A stretch of 64,000 nt of DNA from contig OY783191.1 of NCBI GenBank assembly GCA_963678675.1, positions 21,316,024 through 21,380,023 on the forward strand, in the 5' to 3' direction. The notes under the pieces were generated by a model, which made no database searches, was not told the DNA's origin, and saw only the letters and a list, made by a program, of their open reading frames with translations. The stretch is from Xiphydria camelus. Taxonomy: Eukaryota > Arthropoda > Insecta > Hymenoptera > Xiphydriidae. The translations under genes were made by a program, and so were the position numbers. This document shows positions 33,291 to 43,900 of this stretch, piece by piece (the stretch's first letter is position 1; the number at the start of each line of letters is the position of its first letter).

Positions 33291-33507
33291 ACAACTACCG
33301 AAAGCCACATCGAATTGGTATATATACAGTATTATGCGAATTAATGTGAACACGGCATAATATTGTCAATTCTGCAAGTTATTTCCACGTGAATTACATA
33401 TTACATAACCTCTACTCAGTATTTCATTTGTGTTAATGCGAGTTACATATCTTCAGATTATTTTGAGTCGTTTTTTTTGTCTTTTTGTTAATTTTAAAAG
33501 AAACTAG

Positions 33508-33640
33508 CAGCCCGTCCCGGCTTCGCACGGGTAGATTGTGGATTGATTTTGTCCGTCCACCATTGTTTAAATACATTTTTAATACAAAACTTTTAGTATT
33601 TTTCCCGGGCTACGCAATGGTCACAATCATTGATCGTTGC
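33508..33640 (-). repeat. Truncated copy of the 4275-4340 repeat
   Basis: CAGCCCGTCCCGGCTTCGCA then CGGGTAGATTGTGGATTG is the reverse complement of the GC-rich part of 4275-4340. It is followed by AATACAAAACTTTTAG, as in the 259-bp tandem units, linking the two as one family. Confidence 0.7.
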
Positions 33641-34049
33641 CCCCTACGATCAACAATTCGTACAAGGTAAATGCTTTGAAAGAAGTAAAAGTTACTTAGA
33701 GCAGGAATAGTTGAAACGAAAATCGCATATTGCAATGAAAGTACTATGGGTGAAAGGCGCTCGATGACAAGCCTGACATTCTCCGATCCATCGAGTCATC
33801 TTTTTACGGACAGGACATGAGCTAGATCCTCTTCGGTTGCACCTGTACGAGATGACATGTCAGAAAATCGTGAGTCTTCATGAAAATCTTCTAACCTACT
33901 CGTTCTGCAATAATACTTAATAATAAAAAGCTATTCTCCTACATGTACATATTCTCCTGATGAATAAATTCCAAAAAAAGTAGTGAAATCTCTCCACAAA
34001 AACAGATTCTCTGTAAAAAAAGGCGGCATGTTCATTCAGTGCCAACAAA
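33641..34049. other. No gene recognised
   Basis: AT-rich sequence between repeats; nothing identified. Confidence 0.4.
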
Positions 34050-34671
34050 AATTAATACGTAAAATACTCTCCAAAGAAGATTTGAAATCAATTAAGATCG
34101 CCATGTTCAAGAGTTATATATAAAAAGTAAAAGGCATCATTTGAAAGGGAAATTATTGTAAATCAAGTGACTACAAAATTCGACTAAAAAAATTTATAAA
34201 AAAATTTTAATAAAAAAGAACTTGCCGGGTTTTTTTCCTTCAAAATAAAAAATTCAAACAGAATTATACTCGATGTTTATGCACTTATGATTTTAAATAA
34301 ATTCATACACTTATATGATACCACCAGTATACCGAATGTCGCACGAGAAACCGATCAGGCGGGGGCCTTCTGAATTTCTTTAAATTTGACTTCGGCAGTG
34401 CAATTTATGAATCACTCTAGCACCTTCCAAGCACTGCCAATTATTCGGTATAGTGGACAAAATATGAAAACTTAAGCGCCGCAAGTTCTTTCTTATTAAA
34501 ATTTTTTTAATAAATTTTTTTAGTCGAATTTTGTAGTCACTTGATTTACAATAATTTCCCTTTCAAATGATGCCTTTTACTCTTTTTATATATAACTCTT
34601 GAACATGGCGATCTTAATTGATTTCAAACCTTTTTTGGAGAGTATTTTACGTATCAATTTTTGTTGGTTTC
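34050..34671. mobile_element. 622-bp element with ~180-bp inverted arms
   Basis: Arms 34050-34230 and 34486-34671 are inverted (e.g. GTAAATCAAGTGACTACAAA at 34159 against its complement near 34535). The 255-bp centre is non-coding. It directly precedes the LTR fragment and may have been inserted into that LTR. Confidence 0.8.
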
Positions 34672-34679
34672 CTTATACG

Positions 34680-35008
34680 AATAAAACTCTTTGTCTGTCA
34701 TAGTCTCGCCGGCTTATCTTTCTTTTTCGCGTCTCCGTCCACGAGTCCCGTCCTTCCGGATCCCAGCCCGCGTATCACGAACCGCCTCTCTGCCATTAGC
34801 TGGGGATAGCCGAGTCCGATCGAGATCGGACCGTCTCCGATCTCCCGTCTATCGGTCCTCGTATGTAGGAGAGTTCGATTGTCTCTCCACGTGGTGCGGC
34901 CGTGTCCGCACCTGGCGCCCATCGTTTCCCATTCCGCGTGTGGCATCGTAGCCACCGTTTAGTGACGTAGCGGAGGGCATTGCGGGCCCTTAGCGAAACG
35001 CTACGTCA
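34680..35008 (+). mobile_element. 3' fragment of a Gypsy LTR
   Basis: This segment parallels the last ~330 bp of the LTR at 59699-60631. Shared blocks include ATCCCAGCCCGCG, GATCGGACCGTCTCCGAT, CCTGGCGCCCATCGTT-like sequence and the terminal CGAAACGCTACGTCA. No primer-binding site follows, so this is a solo or 3' LTR remnant. Its 5' part was lost or displaced by the inverted-repeat element. Confidence 0.75.
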
Positions 35009-35129
35009 TAGCACATTGTAACATGACCGCAAAAAACAAACTAAGCGGAAAGTTCATATTTGTATGTTATGATTTTTTTTCATAATAAGGGGGTTTATGA
35101 AAATAACATTGAAAACCAAAGGTCTCAGT

Positions 35130-36370
35130 GATTATAATTGATTTATATGTCGACTCAATCAAGCAAGTTTTAAGTAAAAAATGCAGATTTTCCAAGGCAG
35201 CAAGTTATTCAGATTCGATATCACTTTCGTCGTCTTCGTTCTCGCTGCTGTTTACATGGGGTTCCTTTAGCAATTGGATCACCTCTTCACTTAGACTGCC
35301 ACTGAATTTAGTTGGCATTTTTCTCAAGGAAGAAATCACGGGATCGGAGCTAACTAGCACATTAAGTGAAGAATATCTTCATTTGCTACTTTTCTGGAGA
35401 GCTTTCTTGAGCGGTTTCTTCGGTAGTGCCGAAAATTTTTATTGCGGGCTTCCTGAGCCTCCTCGCTAAGCATTCCGATAGGGAGCGGGCTTGCTTCTGT
35501 AACATCTGATCCGTGAATAAGTATCTGCAATTAAGAATGAACTGTTTGTAACTTGTATCGCTTTTAAGGAACTGAAATGAAGAAAATAACATGTAATTTT
35601 GTTAGTATGTTTACCTTACGAACAGATGACGGCATACAACGAAACGTAAAATTTAGCAGTCTCCAGGGTGTATTTCTTGAATAGATCGGTGTCAATCTCG
35701 TATCCGGAAGCCATTGTCCGTAAAATTATATCGCAATGCACAATTAGAGACTCCTCTATTTCTGTTATTTATGATAGGACTTTTCTTTTATTTATGTACT
35801 GGTAGGACTCCTGAAAAATCTGCGGGCTGTGTTGCCATCATTAGTTGTACCTGTACCTTCTTTTACTATGTCAACAAGGAGACCAACCGCCTTGAAATCG
35901 TTTTGGAATTTCTGCTTCCGTTCAGATACATCACGTTCAGATTCTTCTTTCACGTCTTTTGTGACTGCCCATTTCTTCACCTTTAATCTATATGAAAGGT
36001 GCAAGAGCCATTCCATAAACCTAATGTAGGCGTATTTTGTTGAAAGACCGTGTTCAAATGCCTCTTTATTGACCGGCCTCTTCGTGATATTGTCGATGTC
36101 GTTCATTATGCTTGGTAATGCACCACAGAGGGTACACGCTTGGATTGATTTAGTTTCTGTTAATATTTGGCAAACTTTTCCATCGATCATACTCATGCAT
36201 AATTTGTGTTTGACAGCTGCTTCAAATTTTTCTTCTACATTTTCAATTAAAACCTGGGTCTCCACAAGATTCTTCATCTCATCCACGATTTCTTTCCTTT
36301 CTCACTGGAGCATGTGTTTCTTTGGTAAATTCGTATTTCAACGGCCTGCAATATCTAGTGGACGAGGGCC
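35130..36370 (-). pseudogene. Second locus of orphan TNDGNTARR family
   Basis: Leftward from about 36370, YCRPLKYEFTKETHAPVRKE is followed by a frame change near 36295. 36286-35792 encodes SMIDGKVCQILTETKSIQAC, then YAYIRFMEWLLHLSYRLKVK and GTGTTNDGNTARRFF. Further pieces follow: MASGYEID near 35716, then SSDPVISSLRKMPTKFSGSL and an acidic tail ending at a TAA near 35187. It overlaps and extends the 14.9-15.8 kb copy toward the N-terminus. The conserved IDGK and CxxC could be functional sites, but no activity is known to me. Stops and shifts inactivate it. Confidence 0.65.
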
Positions 36371-36388
36371 GCTATCCGAATTCCGAAT

Positions 36389-36450
36389 TATTAGGTGTGC
36401 AACTTTACCTACTAGAATTTATATAACGTAGAAAATTGCAAATAGTTGCG
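36389..36450 (+). mobile_element. mariner 5' terminal fragment
   Basis: TTAGGTGTGCAACTTTACCT matches the start of the mariner at 12648 with few changes. No coding sequence follows. Confidence 0.45.
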
Positions 36451-36909
36451 GTTAAAATGTTTAGGTCGCTTAGACAAAGCCTTAAGGTATACGAAAATGC
36501 CCGAAACGAGGTGGGGTAAAGTGAGTTAATTTTTGTAGGTCAAATTTCCGAGATTTTTTTAATGTGCATGTTTTTCTAAAAGTGTACATCATATTATTTT
36601 AAAAAGAGTATATACACTTTGAACAGTGACCAAAGTGCTTATAAAGGACCCAAGTCAAGCTGGATAAAAGGGAAAAGTTGTACTTCTACCCTAACAATGT
36701 TTAGACCACAAACGTTCAAACTTTGCTCAAATGTGAGACATTCTTGTGACAAAACTGCATTTGGGCAATTTGGTACTCAATGGCCGACTCCTAAAGCCAC
36801 TAAATAGTGCTATTCATGTTCATTATAATGCCCTGGGTATATATCAGTTAAAGTAACTTTTCAATAGAGCCTGAAACAAACTTTCATTTTTTAAAAATTT
36901 TGGCCAAGA
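36451..36909. other. No gene recognised
   Basis: AT-rich sequence. The frame at 36619-36807 is unconvincing. Confidence 0.35.
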
Positions 36910-37780
36910 AAACTGGTCTTTGGTCACACTGTGCGGCGTAGCAGGACGCGAGAGATAGCAGAAAAACTCAACATATCAAGTTCAAGCGTTTCCTTGCATT
37001 TACAACAGCTGGGATACGTAACAAACTTGATGTTTGGATTCCTCACGAGTTGCAAGAAATTCATCTCTCTAAACGAATTAACATCTACGATTCATTGCTG
37101 AAACGTAACAAAAATGACCCATTTTTTAAGCGAATCATAACGGGCGATGAAAAGTGGATTGTTTACGATAATGTCGTGCGAAAATGATCGTGGTGCAAAC
37201 GAGATGAGCCAGCACAATCAACATCAAAGGCTGATATTCATCAAAAGAAGGTTTTGGTGTATGTTTGATGGGATTACGAGTATAAAAGTATTATTTTTTC
37301 TCGAACAACTCCAAAGGAACCAAACTATTAATTCAGAAGTGTATTGTCATCAGCTAATGCAATTCAATCAAGAAGTGAAGAAAAAACGGCCAAAACTGGC
37401 AAGTCGTGAAGACGTTATTTTCCATCACGATAACGCCAGACCACACACATCTTTGGTCACTTGCCAAAAATTGTTGGAGCTAAACTGGGAAGTAATGCCT
37501 CATCCACCGTATAGCCCGGACCTTACACCATCACAGATTACTATTTATTCCGCTTTAAATCCATTTAAATGGAAAGATACTCGATTAAGATGAGGCTATC
37601 AAAAATGAGTTGACTCAGTTTTTGCCTCTAAAGACCAAACTTTCTTCGAATTACGCAGCTGCCTAATAGCTGGGGAAAAGTCATCCAATAAAATGGTCAA
37701 TATATCATTGATTGATGTTTGTTATTTATATTAATAAAATCACTGAAATTCATGAAATAAACGATATTACTTTTCGAACT
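36910..37780 (+). pseudogene. mariner transposase, frameshifted
   Basis: About 36930-37130 carries helix-turn-helix pieces (REIAEKLNISSSSVSLHLQQ). At 37139, GDEKWIVYDN supplies the first catalytic D. Frame changes occur near 37180 and 37290. Then QFNQEVKKKRPKLASREDVI precedes FHHDNARPHTSLV with the second D, and MPHPPYSPDLTPS stops short of the third D because of a frame change near 37535. The tail to about 37680 is degenerate. ACTTTTCGAACTCAATA near 37770 may be the end. It differs from the other mariner copies here. Confidence 0.75.
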
Positions 37781-38186
37781 CAATATTTTAGATATTTTCA
37801 GTTTAATCCCAGACAATACAAAACTCCAACAAATATCTCTAAGAGCTTGTAAAAGTCTTTAATGTATATGAGATCTTCATGAGCTTTTGACCCTTTGGTA
37901 GGCGCGTGGGGCGTATCCTACATCCCAGCCAACTTCTTTTCACTACCAAAGCCAGATAACATTTTTTTAAACTTGCCAAAAATTGCTGCAAAAATTGAGG
38001 CAAGCGTTGCTGCCTCTCGAAAACTAGTTTGAACAGCTGATCCACTCATTTCCGTACATATATCTGCACTGTGGTCATTGTAATACCTGTGTGAAAGTGA
38101 TTGGGGTGTCACTTATATCCCACGTGATTATTTGCGTAATATTTTTTTGTCGTCGGGAGATTGTAGGCCGATCGAAAGTAGTAAAG
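37781..38186. other. No gene recognised
   Basis: Two short frames on the minus strand have no recognisable motif. Confidence 0.35.
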
Positions 38187-38384
38187 TATATCGTCGGCTT
38201 ACTATCAAAACCTCCTAAGTTTGGTTATTGAGACATTGGGGTTTTTGAACTATTCATATTCTTAAAAAGCTGACACATTTTACCAGCTTATGTGTCAGCC
38301 TTTTAAGAATATTATGAATAGTCGAAAAACCCCAATGTCTCAAAAACCAGACTTAGGAAGTTTCGATAGTAAGCCGACGATATA
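38187..38384. mobile_element. 198-bp hairpin MITE
   Basis: Ends TATATCGTCGGCTTACTATC and the complement form nearly full-length inverted arms with a loop near 38285. TA-type ends are compatible with a mariner-mobilised MITE. Confidence 0.85.
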
Positions 38385-38779
38385 TTCATGAAGCAGTACT
38401 TTTTAGCAATGAAACAATGATAAACTAGTAGTCAAACCTAACCTAACTCCATCCAGATTAAGTAAACGAAATAACTAATAAAATTATTATGTAATCACTG
38501 GGAGGAAAAACTTAATTTATAAAAGTTTAATTTAATTTATAAAAGTGTTTGAATAATGGTATGTTTTTTTAGCATACAGAAGTCATGTAATTTAGATGAA
38601 AATATACTATTACAGTAGACTCTCGATTATCCGAGGTAATTGGGACCGAGAGTAGCTCGGTTAAAAATAAAACTCGGATAATCCGAAGTTCTTTTAAATT
38701 GCTCGTGGATGACGAAGAAAAATCCAAAAGGTACATTCTACAGTTTTATGTTTACTTACATATTATGTATTTTATCTTA

Positions 38780-39981
38780 GGCTGCGTCCACATTTGTGAC
38801 ATTTAACCGTGACATGTCTCCGTGACCGTGTCAGTAAAGGTGTGTCCACAATTGTGCGTGACATTGTGTCGGACAGGGCTGCGTGGCATCGCGATAGGAC
38901 TTGTTACGCTAAATGTGGACGGTTTCGGTACTGACACGCGTTGCTGACACGGTCACGGAACCTTGTCACGATTAAATGTCACGATGAGAGTGGATCGGCT
39001 CGTGGCATGTGTCATTAATGCGTGACAGTACACGACCAGCGTCCACATTTGTGACATTTAATCGTGACATTTCTCCGTGACCGTGTCAGCAACACGTGTC
39101 AGTACCGAGACCATCCACATTTAGCGTAACAAGTCCTATCGCGATGCCACGCAGCCCTGTCCGACACAGTGTCACGCACAATTGTGGATGCCCCTTTACT
39201 GACACGGTCACGGAAACATGTCACAGTTAAGGGGGGCGCCCAGTGTGGAAGGTCGAAAAACAACGCTTTTTTCATTCGTATCATTTTCAGATATTTTATT
39301 TTTTCGCATATCAATTATGGTGATCTGAAAGTACATGTATTAAACAACTCAAAAATATTTTTTTAGATTAAAAAAACAATGGTGGATTTGTAAACATTGA
39401 AACAGGACGTCTCGAAATGGCGGTGTTGAATTTGTGGGAGTTCTACTGTCCTTTATAGTAAACTTGCAACATGTGGAAAAAAATTTTCTCGTTAATAACA
39501 TTTATAATTCGTCGGTAAACCAATAATATATGGAAAAACATGAAAAAGAAAAATTAGATTGAGGTTTGATGTAAAAGTCCGATTTTCTTGCTAAAATGTC
39601 GAGTTATAAACATTTATAAACCATTTTTATAACAATTATTTTACAAACAAGTTGGTTTAACTACGATCTATAACTATTTTGTATAACTGGTTAAAATTTC
39701 AGGCAAAAATCTTAAATAGTTCTCGAGATATCATTCACACAAATTTCGAAAACCATGTTTCGAGAAAAACGTTCAACTGCGCGCAAAGTGGCTGTACAGC
39801 TGTGAGAAGCGTTTACGCTTAGACGGCTGTAACTCGAAAACTAATATGAATATCGTTCTAAAACCTTTCTAGGAATATTCTACATAGCATTGGGGAATTT
39901 TTAAAGCAATAAAAACAAATCAATTTTTTCGACCTTCTACACTGGGCGCCCCCTTTAAATGTCGCAAATGTGGACGCAGCC
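38780..39981. mobile_element. Harbinger-like MITE (middle shell)
   Basis: Ends GGCTGCGTCCACATTTG and its complement are flanked by TTA at 38777-38779 and 39982-39984, a 3-bp duplication typical of PIF/Harbinger elements. Inner arms contain repeated CCGTGACCGTGTCAG and CATCGCGATAGGAC blocks, themselves inverted between 38800-38990 and 39040-39225. Confidence 0.75.
39231..39954. mobile_element. 724-bp TTAA element (inner shell)
   Basis: Ends GGGGGGCGCCCAGTGTGG and, on the opposite strand, AGGGGGCGCCCAGTGTAG extend to about 30 bp. TTAA flanks it at 39227-39230 and 39955-39958. The interior is AT-rich with no coding frame. Confidence 0.85.
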
Positions 39982-40145
39982 TTACAAAGAGGTCTTTGAT
40001 GGATTTTTGAGTAAATGTTTTGCCTCTCTTGGAAGCGGCAATGTTGCGCCAACGTTGAAGAAACAGTAGATCATGCGGCGAGAGAGCTCTCGGTTAATCC
40101 CGAGCCTCGGTTAACCGGGATTCGGATAACCGCGAGTCTACTGTA

Positions 40146-40710
40146 CTTTAGGGGGGGGGGGGGGGGGGGGGTCTAACGCGTGGAAAATAACTATTTTTAC
40201 GAATTTCTTTTAGAGCTATTGTTCAAGTAGATATATTCTAATGTTTCGCATGTTACAAAGCATCATTCGAATATTTTGTAATTTTTTTTTGTAGAAAAAT
40301 ATTGAGAAATAAGCCGGTGACGAAGCATTTTCGAGGACGCCTTTTAGAAAAGATGATTTGCGGTGGACACTATATTTCAGCGTAGAATTATCTCAAATCA
40401 AAAAATCAAAGCAATTTAGTTAAAACGGAGGTTTTTCTAGACCCAAACGTTTTTCTTTAATTTGTTTTCCATTTTTAAATGTGGTGGTTGTTTGAAGTAA
40501 AAATTGCGATTTTTCACACAAAAATCCGCCATTTTGTTGCTATAAAACCCCCGTAATGTAACAAAAAAAGAAAAAGAAAACGCAGGGGTCTGGTATTTTA
40601 TATGTAGAAAGTGTGTACAAAATTTGCGAAGAATCGGTGCAGTAGTTTTTAAATGACAATGTCCATGGACTTTTAAAACTTGGTTCCGAGAAACAAGCGT
40701 TTAAAGATGT
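40146..40710 (+). repeat. Dispersed ~560-bp repeat with G-run head, copy 2
   Basis: Starts with a ~20-base G-run directly after the pogo-like element, then GTCTAACGCGTGGAAAATAA. It matches 15797-16360. Confidence 0.8.
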
Positions 40711-40997
40711 TATTGCGGGGTAGGCATGTAGGAGGTGAGACGCAGGGGATTCTATTGTTTTCCTGCAGAGATCCAATCCCTGAACACAAAAAAATTGTTT
40801 TCTAATAATAAATTCGACCATATTTGAAGAGTGGAAGTGTAAAACCGGCTAAGTGCCAATTTTTCATATTTCGATTTTTTTGCATAAATATAGTCTATAT
40901 TCAATTGCCAATGTCCCCTAAAAATGGCGACGTGCCAGACACATAGGATATGCTTTTAATTTGAAGCGGAAAATAATGGGATGTATAAGTCCATTGC

Positions 40998-41257
40998 ATA
41001 TGAAGGGTCCAGTGGAAAAACGATGAGGGTCCATTTTTTTCGAAATCGATATTTTAGCGACATCTGTTAGCTTGTAACATGAAGTATCAACATATCAAAC
41101 CTTACAGGGGACGAAAACTGAGATTCCACTAAAAACTGTGGTTGAAAATAGGCGGCACAGTGGACTCCCGTGCGTTGTGAAACTTTAAATGTCATGTTTC
41201 TCAACTTTTAGAAATATGGACCCTCATCGTTTTTCCACTGGACCCTTCATATTTATC
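40998..41257. repeat. Inverted pair with ~40-bp arms
   Basis: ATATGAAGGGTCCAGTGGAA at 40998 and its complement ending at about 41255 bracket 180 bp. The phrase GGCTAAGTGCCAAT also occurs directly at 40845 and 41268, so this may be a decayed composite. Confidence 0.55.
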
Positions 41258-41279
41258 CGAAAGTAGGCTAAGTGCCAAT

Positions 41280-42289
41280 GCCATAAAATCTTATTTCGTC
41301 ATTTAGCGATCAGGGTTCCGTCGCATTATAGACAGAATTCTGCATATCGGTTCTTACCGCTCAGTATCATTGCAATCTAAAAGACGATCTAATGTAGAGC
41401 TAATCTCGCCATTAGTCGCAATCGCAAAGTGGGCGGTACGTTTCGGCGGATCTAGGCTGCAAATGAGCTCGTAATAATTAACGAGTAATTTTATTATCAG
41501 AGACGAGTAATCGGTATTCTTGCTTATTTTAGGTATGGAATTCGAGAAATAACAAGCGTCATCTTTTGTTCTTCCGTTATTCCTCCTCCAGCCAATCAAG
41601 GAGCGTTGCATCAGACCACGCTATCCCTACCGTTTTTTAATTGCTATTAGATGTAGGCTATTGGGACCGTGCAACACCCGTCCAGTGACACCTGGTGGCA
41701 GTAGTCGGCGAAAAATCGGCACTTTTATACAGTACCAAATACGATAAGAATATAGAAATCCTCGGCAAAACCAATTAGTGACCAACAATAGGAATGTTTT
41801 TCATCAGGTGTATTTTATAGCAATTATTTATATGTATAGAATTGCAATAAACAGTAAGTATAACATTTAGGGCCGGTTTATTCACCTTCAGACGCGTTCA
41901 CTGCCATATAATGTACTTTAACCCGGCAGCGGTGGTAGCTGGCAGTCAACGTGTTACAGGTATGGAGAGACGTGCCGACTAACTTCAAGCCTTCACCACT
42001 AGTTGCGCACGATCGTTCGCCGTATCCCCTCCAAGCAGTTGCACGGTCCCAATATAAGCCGAAACTAAATGCGCATTTGTCAATGCATATAACGAAATAT
42101 ACGACGAAACGTGTACAGTGCATTAAGTGTGCAAGCGCTCTAACTTAAGTGCAGTGTTAAATCATATTTTGAACTAGCCGCTAAGTTTAAACCCACCTCA
42201 TCACACGTATTTAATGAACAACCGAGAGCTAACATTGATCGTACGGCGACCGAACAGTCAATAGTTAGTTTTTTGATATATTTGTCAAA
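41280..42289. other. No gene recognised upstream of 42290
   Basis: AGGGCCGGTTTATTCACC at 41872 resembles a MITE end. Nothing else was identified. It may include the 5' flank of the orphan gene starting at 42290. Confidence 0.35.
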
Positions 42290-43110
42290 ATGAATCCACA
42301 ACGGGATAGTGTGAGTTATGTTGCAAAAAGAAAAGCAGGTTCAAGTGTGTATATGCGTAAACAGAGAAGGCTTAAAATTGCTGGAAAAGCTTACAAAACA
42401 GCTGAAAATAAAGACAGATCAGCTAGAAATCCACCGCCCAAAGAAGTTAGTAAATAAATCTAATAGCTGTGCTTGTTGCTATAACGTTGTTACATCGTTG
42501 CTATATCGTTGTTATTTCTCCATAGGTATCATGCAAATCTCGTAACAATTGCAAGATGTTAACAGCAGAACATAAAGCTGATTTGTTTACAAAATTTTAC
42601 GCTTGTGATGAAGTGGCTCAAAAAAATTATCTGATGGGGCGTATAGAAATACTGGAAATCCAGCGGCGCCGGCACGGGACTTACGATGATCCGAAGGAAA
42701 GTCGAAAACAAGCAACTGCTGTGTATAATGTACCAAATGGAACCGGTTTAAATGTTAAGGTTTGTCGTAAAACGTTTCTCGAAATTTTTGGTATACAAAA
42801 AATATTGTTTCGACTATCATTAAAAGAAAGAAAATGGGGGCGGTGTCCTATTCAGAGACCCGAGGAAAGTTTGAGAAGCCTAAGAAGTTTTCTGATGAAG
42901 TTAGGATGCAAATTATTGATCATGTTAACAGTATTCCGAGGTGTGAAAGCCACTATTCACGTTCAAAAACAAAAAAAAGAATATCTAAGCCCCGACCTGA
43001 ATATAAATCGATTATACCATGCTTTCAAAGATGCCAATCCTGAATTATTGGTTTCATACAAGCTATATTCAGGGACATTTCATAAGAACTTTCCAAAGGG
43101 TATAGCCGGA
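42290..43110 (+). pseudogene. N-terminal half of a fourth orphan insect family, with intron
   Basis: Exon 1 (42290-42445) starts MNPQRDSVSYVAKRKAGSSV and continues YMRKQRRLKIAGKAYKTAEN. A GTTAGT...CATAG intron (42446-42525) joins it in frame to VSCKSRNNCKMLTAEHKADL at 42526, giving the family's CxxxxNNC region. Then LNVKVCRKTFLEIFGI follows. Near 42840 the frame shifts to RMQIIDHVNSIPRCESHYS and near 42970 shifts back to EYLSPDLNINRLYHAFKDAN. Coding stops at 43110, where family members continue for several hundred residues. It is a truncated, frameshifted member of a widespread uncharacterized family. Function unknown. Confidence 0.6.
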
Positions 43111-43114
43111 TAAG

Positions 43115-43900
43115 CATATGAAATCAGGCCCGGCCTGATTTTTTTCCCCATTCAGGTATATTTTGTGTTTATACATAAGTAAGCTCTCTCTAAATTTTTA
43201 GACCAAAATATTGATTTAATCAAAAGTTATCGTCAAAAAACCAAAAAACGAAAATATTGTTTATCTCGAGAACTACTCGACCGATTTTACGCAACAAAAT
43301 ATATTATGCACCGCCATGTAGCTAAATTATAAAAAAAGTATTGGATTGTTTCGCCCATAAATAAAGAAAAACAACAAGTTTGAATTTTTCAATAATTTTT
43401 ATTTTGCATATGAAAAATAACACCCCCGCCTTTTTTATACACTCAGGCATGACTAAACTATGATAGGGGAGAGTGATGTACCTTGGGCCACTATTCAAAT
43501 TTTAATAATTTTTTTCGACATTTTTAAAAATGAATTAATCTAATCGTGACTGGCGTACTTAGTGTTATTTCAAGTATTCAGAACAAAATTTGCAAAAGGT
43601 TAATTTTATATTATCATACTGATAACTGAAAGGACATTTTTACTTGCAAATTGTCCCAAGGTACAACCGGGACTTGAACCTTGGGACAATTTTAATTGTA
43701 CCTTGGGACAACAGTAATTGTATATCCGGTTAAGAAATAAATAAATACAAAAACATCCAAAGTATTCATAACATATTTATTAATACATATTAAAAGATAT
43801 GAAGTCTACTGGAAAGCAGAGTTGTTCCATTAGTCGTTCTGACCTCCAACCACTGTTGGTTTTGGTAATTTTCTCAAAATATTCGACTCGCTGATTTCAT
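43115..43900. other. No gene; GTACCTTGGGACA repeats
   Basis: GTACCTTGGGACAA-like phrases occur near 43480, 43660, 43680 and 43700 in both orientations. No coding region was recognised. Confidence 0.4.

Larger units (their letters stand above)
27246..33300 (+). mobile_element. Degenerate Gypsy (Ty3-type) retrotransposon body, no LTRs seen
   Basis: gag, protease, reverse transcriptase, RNase H and integrase occur in Ty3/Gypsy order on one strand, followed by a third open region. The GC-rich composition contrasts sharply with the AT-rich surroundings. No direct repeats resembling LTRs bound it: the left edge abuts a Tc-like gene and the right edge AT-rich DNA. It is therefore truncated or rearranged. 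Several stops and frame changes make it inactive. Confidence 0.8.
38613..40143. mobile_element. Non-autonomous pogo/Tigger-like element (outer shell)
   Basis: CAGTAGACTCTCGATTATCC and its complement GGATAACCGCGAGTCTACTG (one mismatch) bound the element, with TA at 38611-38612 and 40144-40145. Almost all of the interior is two further nested elements. Confidence 0.85.

Noticed and set aside
34680..35008. 3' LTR of the Gypsy body at 27.3-33.3 kb
   Set aside because: No matching 5' LTR lies at 27.2 kb and 1.4 kb of unrelated sequence separates them, so the link is not supported.
42556..43113. Treating the 185-codon frame as one intact protein
   Set aside because: The middle portion matches the orphan family only in another frame, so the continuous frame is partly spurious.
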